Positions 1 through 6,327 of a stretch of DNA of 7,674 bases are shown one piece after another; position 1 is the stretch's first letter, and the number at the start of each line of letters is the position of its first letter. The position numbers were made by a program, and so were the translations under genes. The stretch comes from DASSUC01 sp035650075. GTDB lineage: Bacteria; Actinomycetota; Actinomycetes; Mycobacteriales; Micromonosporaceae. The stretch covers positions 1 through 7,674 of the forward strand of contig DASRII010000067.1 of NCBI GenBank assembly GCA_035650075.1. Reading direction: 5' to 3'. The notes beneath the pieces were generated by a model. That model worked only from the letters and a program-made list of their open reading frames with translations. It did not search any database and was not told the DNA's origin.

Positions 1-221
1 TGATGCCGGTACAGCGAGCGGTAGAGCGCCGCGGTGGCGGCGATCTCCTCGGGCGGAAACCAGTACGCCAGCTCGGTCTCCAGCGGCGGTCCCAGCCGCT
101 CGACCACCACGTCGGTGTCGACGGATACGCCGGTACGCGCCGACACCGCACGGAACGTCGCCGCGATGCCCTCGCGACTGTCGATCAGCGTCATGTCGAG
201 GTCGAACCCGACCGTCAGCAC
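1..221 (-). CDS. HAD-superfamily hydrolase, N-terminal part (runs off left edge)
   Basis: 73 codons are visible, starting from a GTG at 219-221. The protein opens VLTVGFDLDMTLIDSREG. FDLDMT is haloacid dehalogenase motif I (DxDxT); D8 would be the nucleophile that forms the phospho-aspartate and D10 the acid/base. The following helical stretch (about residues 17-70, ending PPEEIAATAALYRSLYRH) looks like the start of a C1-type cap, as in phosphoglycolate phosphatase-like enzymes. The start is supported by a minus-strand GGGAGGGG at 225-232, with the GGAGG core 5 nt from the GTG. An ATG slightly upstream is out of frame. Motifs II-IV are outside the window, so family membership is fairly sure but the substrate cannot be given. 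A cytoplasmic enzyme is expected, since no signal peptide is seen. It is divergent from the chitinase, with no evidence that the two are functionally linked. Confidence 0.85.
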   Translation of the reverse strand, partial: MLTVGFDLDMTLIDSREGIAATFRAVSARTGVSVDTDVVVERLGPPLETELAYWFPPEEIAATAALYRSLYRH

Positions 222-224
222 GTA

Positions 225-232
225 CCCCTCCC
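225..232 (-). promoter_or_regulatory. Shine-Dalgarno of the HAD hydrolase
   Basis: The minus strand reads GGGAGGGG just ahead of the GTG at 221. It selects this GTG over the out-of-frame ATG at 231-233 (minus). It partly abuts the predicted chitinase -35 box on the other strand, so the two divergent genes share very little regulatory DNA. Confidence 0.7.
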
Positions 233-233
233 A

Positions 234-262
234 TTGACAACTACCAACATCACAACTACTTT
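234..262 (+). promoter_or_regulatory. Predicted sigma70-type promoter of the chitinase gene
   Basis: A perfect -35 hexamer TTGACA lies at 234-239. It is followed after 17 bp by TACTTT at 257-262, which keeps the TAnnnT core of actinobacterial -10 boxes. Transcription would start near 269-270, giving a leader of about 30 nt. The -35 is seen directly; the -10 is a weaker match and the start site is inferred. Many actinomycete chitinase promoters carry TGGTCTAGACCA-like repeats (DasR type); none is visible here. Confidence 0.55.
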
Positions 263-277
263 TAGGAAACTTTCCTA
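263..277. promoter_or_regulatory. Putative operator: perfect palindrome TAGGAAA-C-TTTCCTA
   Basis: Two perfect 7-bp inverted half-sites flank a single C at 270. The AT-rich site stands out in the GC-rich background and covers the predicted transcription start of the chitinase, as expected for a repressor operator. I have an unverified impression that AGGAAA-N-TTTCCT palindromes recur upstream of secreted polysaccharide-degrading enzymes in actinobacteria. I cannot name the regulator. Confidence 0.55.
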
Positions 278-282
278 TTTCT

Positions 283-295
283 CTCTCCGGGAGAG
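283..295 (+). promoter_or_regulatory. Chitinase ribosome-binding site inside a small inverted repeat
   Basis: CTCTCC-G-GGAGAG is a 6-bp inverted repeat around one base. The right arm with the central G (GGGAG, 289-293) is the Shine-Dalgarno, 6 nt before the ATG at 300. In RNA it could form a 5-bp stem with a CGG triloop that masks the site. The site supports the ATG at 300 as the true start; the masking idea is inference. Confidence 0.5.
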
Positions 296-299
296 CGCG

Positions 300-2486
300 A
301 TGAACAGGCTACGACAAGTCCTGGTCGTTACCGCGATCGTCTCCGTCACCCTGGTTCTGGCGCCTGCCACTCCGGCGCTCGCCGCGGGGTTGACCGCGAC
401 CTTCACCAAGTCGTCCGACTGGGGTACCGGGTACGAGGGCAAGTACACGGTCACCAACGGCACCACGGCGTCCGTGACCTGGCGGGTCGAGTTCGACCTG
501 CCGTCGGGCGCGACCATCTCCTCGTTCTGGGATGCGAACCTCACCAAGTCCGGCAACCACGTGGTCGCGGTCGGTACCTGGAACGCGACGCTCGCCGCCG
601 GCGGCACCACGAGCTTCGGCTGGATCGGCGCCCCCGGCGGGATCGCCCCGTCGAACTGCACGACCAACCTCGGATCGTGCGATGGCGGCAGCGGCGGCGA
701 CACGACACCGCCCACCGCCCCGACCAACCTGACGAGCCCCAGCAAGACATCGACCTCGGTGTCGCTGTCCTGGAACGCGTCGACCGACACCGGCGGCAGC
801 GGGCTGGCCGGCTACCGGGTGTTCCGCAACGGTACGCAGGTCGCCCAAGTGACCGGTACGACGCACACCGACTCGGGACTGACCGCGAACACGACGTACT
901 CCTACGTGGTCCGGGCCGTCGACGGCGCCGGCAACGTATCGGGTCCGAGCAACACGCTCTCGGTCACCACAAATCCGACCGGCGGTGACACGACCCCGCC
1001 GACCGTACCGGGCAACCTACGCAGTACGGGCAAGTCGTCTACGACGGTGGCACTGGCCTGGAACGCGTCCACCGACACCGGCGGCAGCGGGCTGGCCGGC
1101 TACCGGGTCTTCCGCGGCGGTACGCAGGTCGCCCAGGTCACCGGGACCACACACACCGACTCCGGACTCAACCCGAGCACGACGTATACCTACGTGGTGC
1201 GCGCGGTGGACGGCGCCGGCAACGTATCCGGCCCGAGCAACCAGATCTCCGTCACTACGGACGCCGCTCCGCCGCCGGGATCGAAGAAGCGGATCGCGTA
1301 CTTCGCCCAGTGGGGCATCTACGGCCGCAACTTCAAGGTAAGGAACGTCGACACCAGCGGCCAGGCGGCCAAGCTGACCAACATCCACTACGCGTTCGCC
1401 AACGTCAACGAGCAGGGCCGCTGCTTCGAGGTCAACCAGCTCGGCCAGGGCGACGCGTGGGCCGACTACCAGACCAGGTTCTCCGCGGCGGACTCCGTCG
1501 ACGGCATCGCCGACGTGTTCGACCAACCGCTGGCCGGTAACTTCAACCAGCTCAAGGAGCTGAAGGCGAAGTACCCGGGCCTGAAGGTGTCCATCTCCAT
1601 CGGCGGCTGGACCTGGTCGAAGTTCTTCTCGAACGCGGCCTTGCCGGCCAACCGGCAGGCGTTCGTGGCCAGCTGCATCGACCTGTTCATCAAGGGCAAC
1701 CTGCCGATCATGGGCGGTGAGCCGCAGGGCGGTCCCGGCTCGGCGTTCGGTGTCTTCGACGGCATCGACCTGGACTGGGAGTGGCCGGCCAGCGAGGGCA
1801 ATGTCGGCAACATCATCCGACCCGAGGACAAGGCCAACTTCACCGCGCTGCTGGCCGAGTTCCGCAGCCAGCTCAACGCGTACGGCGCCTCGGTCGGCCG
1901 GACCTACACGCTGAGCGCGTTCCTCCCCGCCGCGATCGCCAAGATCGACGCCGGGTTCCAGGCGAACCAGATCTTCCAGTACCTCGACTACGCGACCGTC
2001 CAGGGCTACGACTTCTACGGTGCCTGGGAGCCGCAGACCAACCACCAGTCGCAGCTGATCTCCCCGGCCGCGAACCCGAACCCGAACAAGTTCTCCGTCA
2101 CGTCGGCCATCGACGCCTGGACCTCCCGCGGCGCGCCGGCCGGCAAGCTCTCGGTCGGCCTGCCGGCGTACGGGCGCGGCTGGACCGGCGTACCGAACGT
2201 CAACAACGGGCTGTACCAGAACGGCAGTCCGGCGCCCGGCACCTGGGAGGCCGGTACCGAGGACTACGACGTGCTGAAGAACCGCGCCGGTACGGTGTTC
2301 CGCGACAACACCAACGGGGCGATCTGGAAGTACGACGGCAGTACGTTCTGGTCGTACGACGATCCGCAGCTCATCCAGCAGAAAGCCACCTACGTCAAGA
2401 ACCGCGGGCTGGGCGGCCTGATGCTGTGGTCGCTCGACGGGGACGACGGCACCCTCGTCACGGCCATGCAGACCGGCCTGCAGTAA
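300..2486 (+). CDS. Secreted GH18 chitinase, CBM2-FnIII-FnIII-GH18
   Basis: 728 aa. It hydrolyses beta-1,4 bonds of chitin outside the cell with substrate-assisted retention. A signal peptide (MNRLRQVL, hydrophobic core, then TPALA-AG) is probably cut after A28. A CBM2-type chitin/cellulose-binding domain follows (about 29-127, conserved Trp residues, C120/C127 in NCTTNLGSC). Next come a Gly/Ser linker, FnIII-1 (about 134-226), FnIII-2 (about 230-321) and the GH18 barrel (about 329-728). The barrel shows the substrate strand S433-I-G-G436, the catalytic D487-G-I-D490-L-D492-W-E494 with E494 as acid, then Q568-G-Y-D-F-Y and PAYGRGW, all typical of bacterial subfamily A. All key residues are present. 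The frame stays open upstream to the window edge, but the signal peptide and the GGGAG site fix the ATG at 300. The architecture resembles Streptomyces ChiC/Chi63-like chitinases. It probably has its own promoter and an operator at 263-277. Confidence 0.97.
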   Translation: MNRLRQVLVVTAIVSVTLVLAPATPALAAGLTATFTKSSDWGTGYEGKYTVTNGTTASVTWRVEFDLPSGATISSFWDANLTKSGNHVVAVGTWNATLAAGGTTSFGWIGAPGGIAPSNCTTNLGSCDGGSGGDTTPPTAPTNLTSPSKTSTSVSLSWNASTDTGGSGLAGYRVFRNGTQVAQVTGTTHTDSGLTANTTYSYVVRAVDGAGNVSGPSNTLSVTTNPTGGDTTPPTVPGNLRSTGKSSTTVALAWNASTDTGGSGLAGYRVFRGGTQVAQVTGTTHTDSGLNPSTTYTYVVRAVDGAGNVSGPSNQISVTTDAAPPPGSKKRIAYFAQWGIYGRNFKVRNVDTSGQAAKLTNIHYAFANVNEQGRCFEVNQLGQGDAWADYQTRFSAADSVDGIADVFDQPLAGNFNQLKELKAKYPGLKVSISIGGWTWSKFFSNAALPANRQAFVASCIDLFIKGNLPIMGGEPQGGPGSAFGVFDGIDLDWEWPASEGNVGNIIRPEDKANFTALLAEFRSQLNAYGASVGRTYTLSAFLPAAIAKIDAGFQANQIFQYLDYATVQGYDFYGAWEPQTNHQSQLISPAANPNPNKFSVTSAIDAWTSRGAPAGKLSVGLPAYGRGWTGVPNVNNGLYQNGSPAPGTWEAGTEDYDVLKNRAGTVFRDNTNGAIWKYDGSTFWSYDDPQLIQQKATYVKNRGLGGLMLWSLDGDDGTLVTAMQTGLQ
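699..1259 (+). repeat. In-frame tandem duplication encoding the two FnIII domains (288-bp period)
   Basis: The copies begin with DTTPPT at 699 and 987, exactly 288 bp (96 codons) apart, and align without gaps through most of their length. The longest identical block I see is 38 bp (783-820 and 1071-1108). A second strongly similar block covers the 'YVVRAVDGAGNVSGPSN' coding region. Many differences are at third codon positions, so the duplication is recent or kept alike by recombination. The repeats act as spacers between the CBM2 and the catalytic domain. Confidence 0.9.
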
Positions 2487-2503
2487 CAGCCACACCGTCA
2501 GAC

Positions 2504-2549
2504 TGGTCGGCTAGCGTTGAGAGACGATGAGCCTCACGCTAGCCGACCA
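2504..2549. repeat. Perfect 14-bp inverted repeat enclosing the start codon of the next gene
   Basis: TGGTCGGCTAGCGT (2504-2517) and ACGCTAGCCGACCA (2536-2549) are exact reverse complements separated by 18 nt. The loop holds the weak GAGAGA ribosome site and the ATG at 2527. The left arm contains TAGCGT (2512-2517), which fits a TAnnnT -10 box and would give a nearly leaderless transcript. The right arm codes for TLADH near the N-terminus. It could be an operator, a translational control hairpin, or part of a chitinase mRNA 3' end. No T-tract follows, so a classical intrinsic terminator is unlikely. Confidence 0.7.
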
Positions 2550-4932
2550 CCTGAGGTCGCTGCCCGATGACGGGCTGGCGACTGTCTTCGAGTTGCGCCC
2601 GGATCTCGTCGTACCGGTGCCGGCCGACATGTCCGCGCTCGCGATCCGGGCGCAGTCGCGGGTGTCGGTCGCCCGCGCGCTCGACGGGCTCGACCTGTTC
2701 ACGTTGGAGATCCTCGACGCGCTACGGCTGTCCCAGGACGAGGACGGCTCGATGTCCGTCAACGCGGTGCTGGCGCTCAGCTCGGCCGTCCCCGGCGGGC
2801 CGGAACCGGCGGCGGTAAGGGCGGCGGTCGACCGGTTGCGGGCGCTGGCCTTGATATTCGGTCCGGATCATGACGTACATCTCGCTGGCAGCGTCAACGA
2901 GGTCTGCTCGCCGTACCCAGCGGGGCTCGGCCGACCCGGCGCGGACCTGGACCCCGAGGTGGCGGCGCTGTGCGCGGACCCGGCCCGGCTGCGCCGCACG
3001 CTGCTCGCCGCGCCGCCGCCCGCCCGCGCGGTGCTCGACCGGCTCGCGGCCGGCCCGCCGGTCGGCACGGTGACCACGAATGGGCCTGGGACCGCCAAAT
3101 CGGAAAATACCGTGGACTGGCTGGTGGAAAACCGGCTGCTGGCCCGGACCGGCGAAGGCACGGTCGAGCTGCCCCGCGAGGTCGGGTTGGTCCTGCGCCG
3201 GGACGCCGGTCCCCTCGGTCCGCTGCATCCCCAGCCGCCGGCGCGGGATGTGACGCGGCACCCGGAGGCCGCCGTCGACTCGGCCGGCACCGGGCAGGTG
3301 ATGGAGGCGGTACGGCAGGCCGAGGCGCTGCTCGAGACGCTGGCCGACGAACCGGCAACCCTGCTGCGGTCCGGCGGTTTGGGCGTGCGGGACCTACGCC
3401 GGATCGCCCGGGCGGCCGGCGTCACCGAGCCCGCGGCCGCGCTGCTGTGCGAGGTCAGTTACGTCGCCGGGCTGCTCGGTGACGCGGACGCCGCCGACCG
3501 GGCGGCGCGCCGTGGCACAACCGGCTTCGCCCGCCCGACCGGGCAGCTGCTGCTGCCGACGGCGGCGTACGACACCTGGCGCACCGCGCCGCTGGCGCAG
3601 CGCTGGGCCACGCTGGCACGAGCCTGGCTCGCGATGACCCGCGAACCGCGGCTGATCGGTGAGCGGGACGACCGGGACCGGCCCGTCAACGTGCTTAGCC
3701 AGGAGGCCGCTCGGGCGGGAGCCCCGGCAACCCGGCGGGCGGCGTTGGAGGTGCTCGCCGCCCTCCCGCCGGGTAGCGGGCCGACGCCGGACGAGGTCCT
3801 CGCCGAGCTGGCCTGGCAGACGCCTCGCCGATCGGTGGGCCGTACGCCGGCCATCGAGGCGGCCCTGCGCGAGGCGGCACAGCTGGGCTTGACGGGATTG
3901 GGCGGGCTGACGTCGTACGGCCGACTGCTGCTGGCGGAGACGGGCAGTGCGGCGCGGGACGAGGACGACCCGCTCGGACTGCGCGCTTCCGAAGACCCGG
4001 TGGAGCACCAGGTGATCGCGGCGCTGGACGCACTGCTCCCGCCGCCCGTGGACCACGTGCTGATCCAGGCCGACCTGACCGTGGTGGTACCGGGGCCGCC
4101 CGAACCGGCGCTCGCCGCCGAACTGGCGCTCGTGGCCGAGCACGAGTCGGCGGGCGGGGCGACCGTGTACCGGGTCACCGCGGACAGCGTGCGCCGCGCG
4201 TTCGACGCCGGGTACGCCGGCAGCGACCTGCATGCGCTGTTCCGCCGCCGGTCCCGCACTCCGGTGCCGCAGGCCCTGACCTACCTGATCGACGACGTGG
4301 GACGTCGGCACGGCGGGCTGCGTACCGGGTCCGCAGCGGCGTACCTGCGCAGCGATGACGAACCGCTGCTCGCCGAGCTGCTGGTCGACCGGCGACTGGC
4401 GAGCCTGTCGTTGCGCCGCCTGGCGCCCACCGTGCTCGTGACGCGCACGGCTCTGGGCCGCGTGCTCGCCATTCTGCGCGAGGCGGGCTACGCGCCGGTA
4501 CCCGAGGACGCCAGCGGGGCGGTGGTGCTCACCCGCCCGACCGCGCTCCGGGCCACCCGCGGCCCGACGCTGCGGCCGGCGTACGACCCTATCGGCGGCG
4601 GACGGCTCACCCGGCCGCGGCTACTGGGCATCGCCGAGCAGATCCGGCACGGCGACGCGGCGGCCCGGGCCGCCCGGCGGGCACCGGTCACGGTCCGGGC
4701 GCGGTTGATGGATGGACAGGCACACACCCAGGCACTCGCGATCCTGCAGCAGGCGTTGCGGGAGAAGGCGCGGGTCTGGGTCGGGTACGTCGACTCGCAC
4801 GGCGCCACGGCCCAGCGGCTCGTCCGTCCGGTGTCGATCGGTGCCGGCTACCTGCGGGCCGAGGACGAGCGCACGGACATGCTGCACACGTTCGCCCTGC
4901 ACCGGATCACCGCCGCCGCCCTGGCCGAGTAG
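2527..4932 (+). CDS. Helicase-associated (XPB N-terminal-like) protein, Rv0862c-type
   Basis: 801 aa, no signal peptide or membrane segment, so cytoplasmic. It opens MSLTLADHLRSLPDDGLATVFELRPDL, the usual N-terminus of large actinobacterial proteins annotated as helicase-associated. It has no Walker A or DEAD/DEVH motif, so it is not an ATPase. Residues about 509-635 (HVLIQADLTVVVPG..., YRVT at 548, SRTPVPQAL) match the XPB/Ssl2 N-terminal domain (Helicase_C_3). The same signature occurs in XPB downstream in this window. The C-terminus (about 739-801: ALREKARVWVGYVDSHG...RLVRPVSIGAGYLRAED...FALHRI) resembles a WYL ligand-binding domain. The long Ala/Leu/Arg-rich middle is mostly helical with no motif I can name. 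The start at ATG 2527 has only a weak GAGAGA site, and it lies in the inverted-repeat loop. A role as a partner or accessory of XPB in DNA repair is inferred; the biochemical function is unknown to me. It converges on the minus-strand cassette, with 20 bp between stops. Confidence 0.9.
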   Translation: MSLTLADHLRSLPDDGLATVFELRPDLVVPVPADMSALAIRAQSRVSVARALDGLDLFTLEILDALRLSQDEDGSMSVNAVLALSSAVPGGPEPAAVRAAVDRLRALALIFGPDHDVHLAGSVNEVCSPYPAGLGRPGADLDPEVAALCADPARLRRTLLAAPPPARAVLDRLAAGPPVGTVTTNGPGTAKSENTVDWLVENRLLARTGEGTVELPREVGLVLRRDAGPLGPLHPQPPARDVTRHPEAAVDSAGTGQVMEAVRQAEALLETLADEPATLLRSGGLGVRDLRRIARAAGVTEPAAALLCEVSYVAGLLGDADAADRAARRGTTGFARPTGQLLLPTAAYDTWRTAPLAQRWATLARAWLAMTREPRLIGERDDRDRPVNVLSQEAARAGAPATRRAALEVLAALPPGSGPTPDEVLAELAWQTPRRSVGRTPAIEAALREAAQLGLTGLGGLTSYGRLLLAETGSAARDEDDPLGLRASEDPVEHQVIAALDALLPPPVDHVLIQADLTVVVPGPPEPALAAELALVAEHESAGGATVYRVTADSVRRAFDAGYAGSDLHALFRRRSRTPVPQALTYLIDDVGRRHGGLRTGSAAAYLRSDDEPLLAELLVDRRLASLSLRRLAPTVLVTRTALGRVLAILREAGYAPVPEDASGAVVLTRPTALRATRGPTLRPAYDPIGGGRLTRPRLLGIAEQIRHGDAAARAARRAPVTVRARLMDGQAHTQALAILQQALREKARVWVGYVDSHGATAQRLVRPVSIGAGYLRAEDERTDMLHTFALHRITAAALAE

Positions 4933-4952
4933 TCCCGTCGATCTAGGACGCG

Positions 4953-5186
4953 TCAGGCGCGACCGCCGCGGATGGCGCCGATCACCGAGATGACGAGAAG
5001 CAACGCGAAGCCGGAGCCCACCGACTCGCCAGCGGCATCTGCGACGTGCCGGCCGAGCGCGAGCCAGGCAACGAAGAACCAGGAGACGAGCACGACGCCG
5101 ACGACGGCGGCCGCGACTGTCCACATGCGACCAACAGGCCGGGTCCGTTTGTCCGGCTCCTGTCTCGACGCTTTCTGGTCGGTCAT
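4953..5186 (-). CDS. Small two-helix membrane protein (77 aa), copy B of a tandem pair
   Basis: The protein has a charged N-terminus (MTDQKASRQEPDKRTRPVGR), a first membrane helix at about 22-45 (WTVAAAVVGVVLVSWFFVAWLAL), a short loop HVADAAGES, a second helix at about 57-72 and a short basic tail IRGGRA. An ATG 21 nt upstream (5207) is in frame, but the GGAGGG site at 5193-5198 lies 6 nt before the ATG at 5186 and favours the latter. It is paralogous to the 65-aa protein at 5276-5473. In ungapped alignment of the second half (ADAAGE..G...ALL.V.SV.GAIR), 17 of 26 residues are identical. It is the last gene of the minus-strand cassette after the L,D-transpeptidase, 89 bp beyond copy A. The function is unknown, and I recognise no named family. 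Small size and membrane topology are the only firm statements. Confidence 0.8.
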   Translation of the reverse strand: MTDQKASRQEPDKRTRPVGRMWTVAAAVVGVVLVSWFFVAWLALGRHVADAAGESVGSGFALLLVISVIGAIRGGRA

Positions 5187-5192
5187 CCCCCG

Positions 5193-5198
5193 CCCTCC
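5193..5198 (-). promoter_or_regulatory. Shine-Dalgarno deciding the start of the 77-aa membrane protein
   Basis: The minus strand reads GGAGGG, ideally spaced (6 nt) from the ATG at 5184-5186. The alternative in-frame ATG at 5205-5207 has no comparable site. Confidence 0.75.
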
Positions 5199-5275
5199 AC
5201 GACGCATATAGGGCCTTCAGCCTGACATCCGGCGTCAAGTCCGCACAGGGCTTTTCCGGCAGCACCCGGGAAAAA

Positions 5276-5473
5276 TCAGGGTCGCCGTCGGATCGCCCCG
5301 ACCACCGAAACGACCACGAGCAGCGCCAATGCGACGCCGAGGGCCTCACCGGCGGCGTCCGCCGAGGTGGTGTGCATCACGATGCTCGACAGCAGGAACC
5401 ACCCGACGCCCAAGCCCACGAGCACCGTGGCCCCGACCACCACGGGCCATACCGGTGGCTTGACGTCCGCCAT
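5276..5473 (-). CDS. Small two-helix membrane protein (65 aa), copy A of a tandem pair
   Basis: It begins MADVKPPVWP, then has helix 1 (about 9-33, VVVGATVLVGLGVGWFLLSS), a short loop around HTTSADAAGEA, helix 2 (about 46-61, VALALLVVVSVVGA) and a basic C-terminal IRRRP. It begins 11 nt after the L,D-transpeptidase stop, so co-transcription and perhaps translational coupling are likely. The region before its ATG has no good Shine-Dalgarno, which fits coupling. A longer frame reaching up to 5692 is rejected because it would overlap the transpeptidase coding region. It is a clear paralogue of the 77-aa protein downstream, sharing the ADAAGE turn and the GAIR end. Function unknown; it is possibly linked to the cell envelope by its neighbour. 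Confidence 0.75.
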   Translation of the reverse strand: MADVKPPVWPVVVGATVLVGLGVGWFLLSSIVMHTTSADAAGEALGVALALLVVVSVVGAIRRRP

Positions 5474-5484
5474 AGAGATCAATT

Positions 5485-6327
5485 CTAGGTGCCGGCCCGG
5501 TGGCCGAACAGGTACACCCTGGTACCCACGCTGCCGAGCTGCCAGAGCCGCTCCGCGTCGGTGTGCAGCAGGTTCACGCAGCCGTGCGAGCCGATCGATG
5601 CGTTGTGCAGGTACGACGTCGTCTCGTGAAAGCCCATGCCGTCGTAGAAGTGCTGGAAGTACGGGAGCCAGACCTTGTACGGCACCGACCACTCCCGGAT
5701 GTTCCGGCGGTTGATCGTGAACGTACCGGCCGGAGTCGCGAACCCCTTCATGCCGGTACGGGTGACCGTTGGCCGCATTACCACCACACCGTCCCGCATG
5801 ACCCAGAGCGTCTGGAGCGTCAGGTTCACGCAGATCGTGGTACCCGAGCCGGACTGGCAGGCACGCGTATCCGTACCCGCCAGTCGGGCGGCTACCCCGG
5901 CGGTGGTCGGGCCGGCCTTGCCCTCGACCGGGCTGATGCCGTACCTCCGCTGGAACTTCTTGATGGCGGCGCAGTCGGCGGCCGATTGCTTGCCGTCGAT
6001 GGTGATCGTGCCGAACCCGCCGAGGCGGGCGAGGTACGTCTCGACCTCGCGCTGCCTGTCGCCCTGCGGACAGCTCGGCGACGCGGGTTTGGGCGGGCTC
6101 GGCGACGCGGGTTCGGGCGGCGCCGGAGGCGGCGCTGCCGACGGTGAATGGCTCGGTCCGGGCGACGCGCTCGCCCCCGAAGCAGCGTCCGTAGCGCTGA
6201 CCGGCGAGAGCCTATCGGCTCCCGGCCGCCCGCCCTGCGGCTCGAACGCGCACGCCCCGGCACCGACCATCGTGACGACCGCTACGACGGCGAACCCCAG
6301 CCACACGTGCAGCCGGCGACGCGCCAT
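5485..6327 (-). CDS. L,D-transpeptidase (YkuD) with PG-binding domain, probable lipoprotein
   Basis: 280 aa. It would make 3-3 peptidoglycan cross-links, or attach proteins to peptidoglycan, outside the membrane. The N-terminus is MARRRLHVWLGF, followed by a hydrophobic core ending MVGAGAC26. This is a loose lipobox with Ala rather than Leu at -3, so lipid anchoring at C26 is likely but not certain. Residues 27-85 are a Ser/Pro/Ala-rich wall-spanning linker with an 8-aa repeat. Residues about 86-149 are a PG_binding_1 domain (AAIKKFQRRYGI..., VEGKAGPTT). The YkuD domain covers about 165-275, with GFH234ETT and the catalytic S247-H248-G-C250-V-N. Extra cysteines 86, 119, 157 and 166 could form extracellular disulfides. 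A strong GGGGAGGA site precedes the ATG at 6327; the frame is open to 6510, but that upstream part has no signal peptide sense. First gene of the minus-strand cassette. Confidence 0.93.
   Translation of the reverse strand: MARRRLHVWLGFAVVAVVTMVGAGACAFEPQGGRPGADRLSPVSATDAASGASASPGPSHSPSAAPPPAPPEPASPSPPKPASPSCPQGDRQREVETYLARLGGFGTITIDGKQSAADCAAIKKFQRRYGISPVEGKAGPTTAGVAARLAGTDTRACQSGSGTTICVNLTLQTLWVMRDGVVVMRPTVTRTGMKGFATPAGTFTINRRNIREWSVPYKVWLPYFQHFYDGMGFHETTSYLHNASIGSHGCVNLLHTDAERLWQLGSVGTRVYLFGHRAGT
6073..6120 (-). repeat. 24-bp tandem repeat in the transpeptidase linker
   Basis: Two adjacent 24-bp copies (6073-6096 and 6097-6120) differ at one base (6090 versus 6114). They encode PPEPASPS and PPKPASPS in the Pro-rich linker. 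The single difference does not account for the E/K change, which falls at the edge of the unit. This is slippage-prone DNA in a flexible spacer, so linker length may vary between strains. Confidence 0.85.

Noticed and set aside
3..299. N-terminal extension of the chitinase frame to the left edge
   Set aside because: It would run through the HAD gene and promoter; a signal peptide and a Shine-Dalgarno place the start at 300.
1017..2495. Long minus-strand open frame (492 aa) opposite the chitinase
   Set aside because: It is antisense to conserved GH18 coding sequence and has no recognisable motif; long shadow frames are normal at this GC content.
3394..4311. Minus-strand open frame of 305 aa opposite the helicase-associated gene
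   Set aside because: Gly/Arg-rich shadow of the plus-strand gene, with no ribosome site or family motif.
5181..5245. Possible internal promoter (TTGACG and TATATG on the minus strand) for the 77-aa gene
   Set aside because: The hexamers are about 22 bp apart, too far for a standard sigma70 promoter.
5252..5274. TTTTCC...GGAAAA hairpin between the two small membrane protein genes
   Set aside because: Neither strand has a T-tract after the stem, so it is not an intrinsic terminator, and the stem is weak with a bulge.
5474..5692. Upstream extension of the 65-aa protein to 138 aa
   Set aside because: It would overlap the transpeptidase catalytic region in another frame; the paralogue supports the short form starting MADVKPP.
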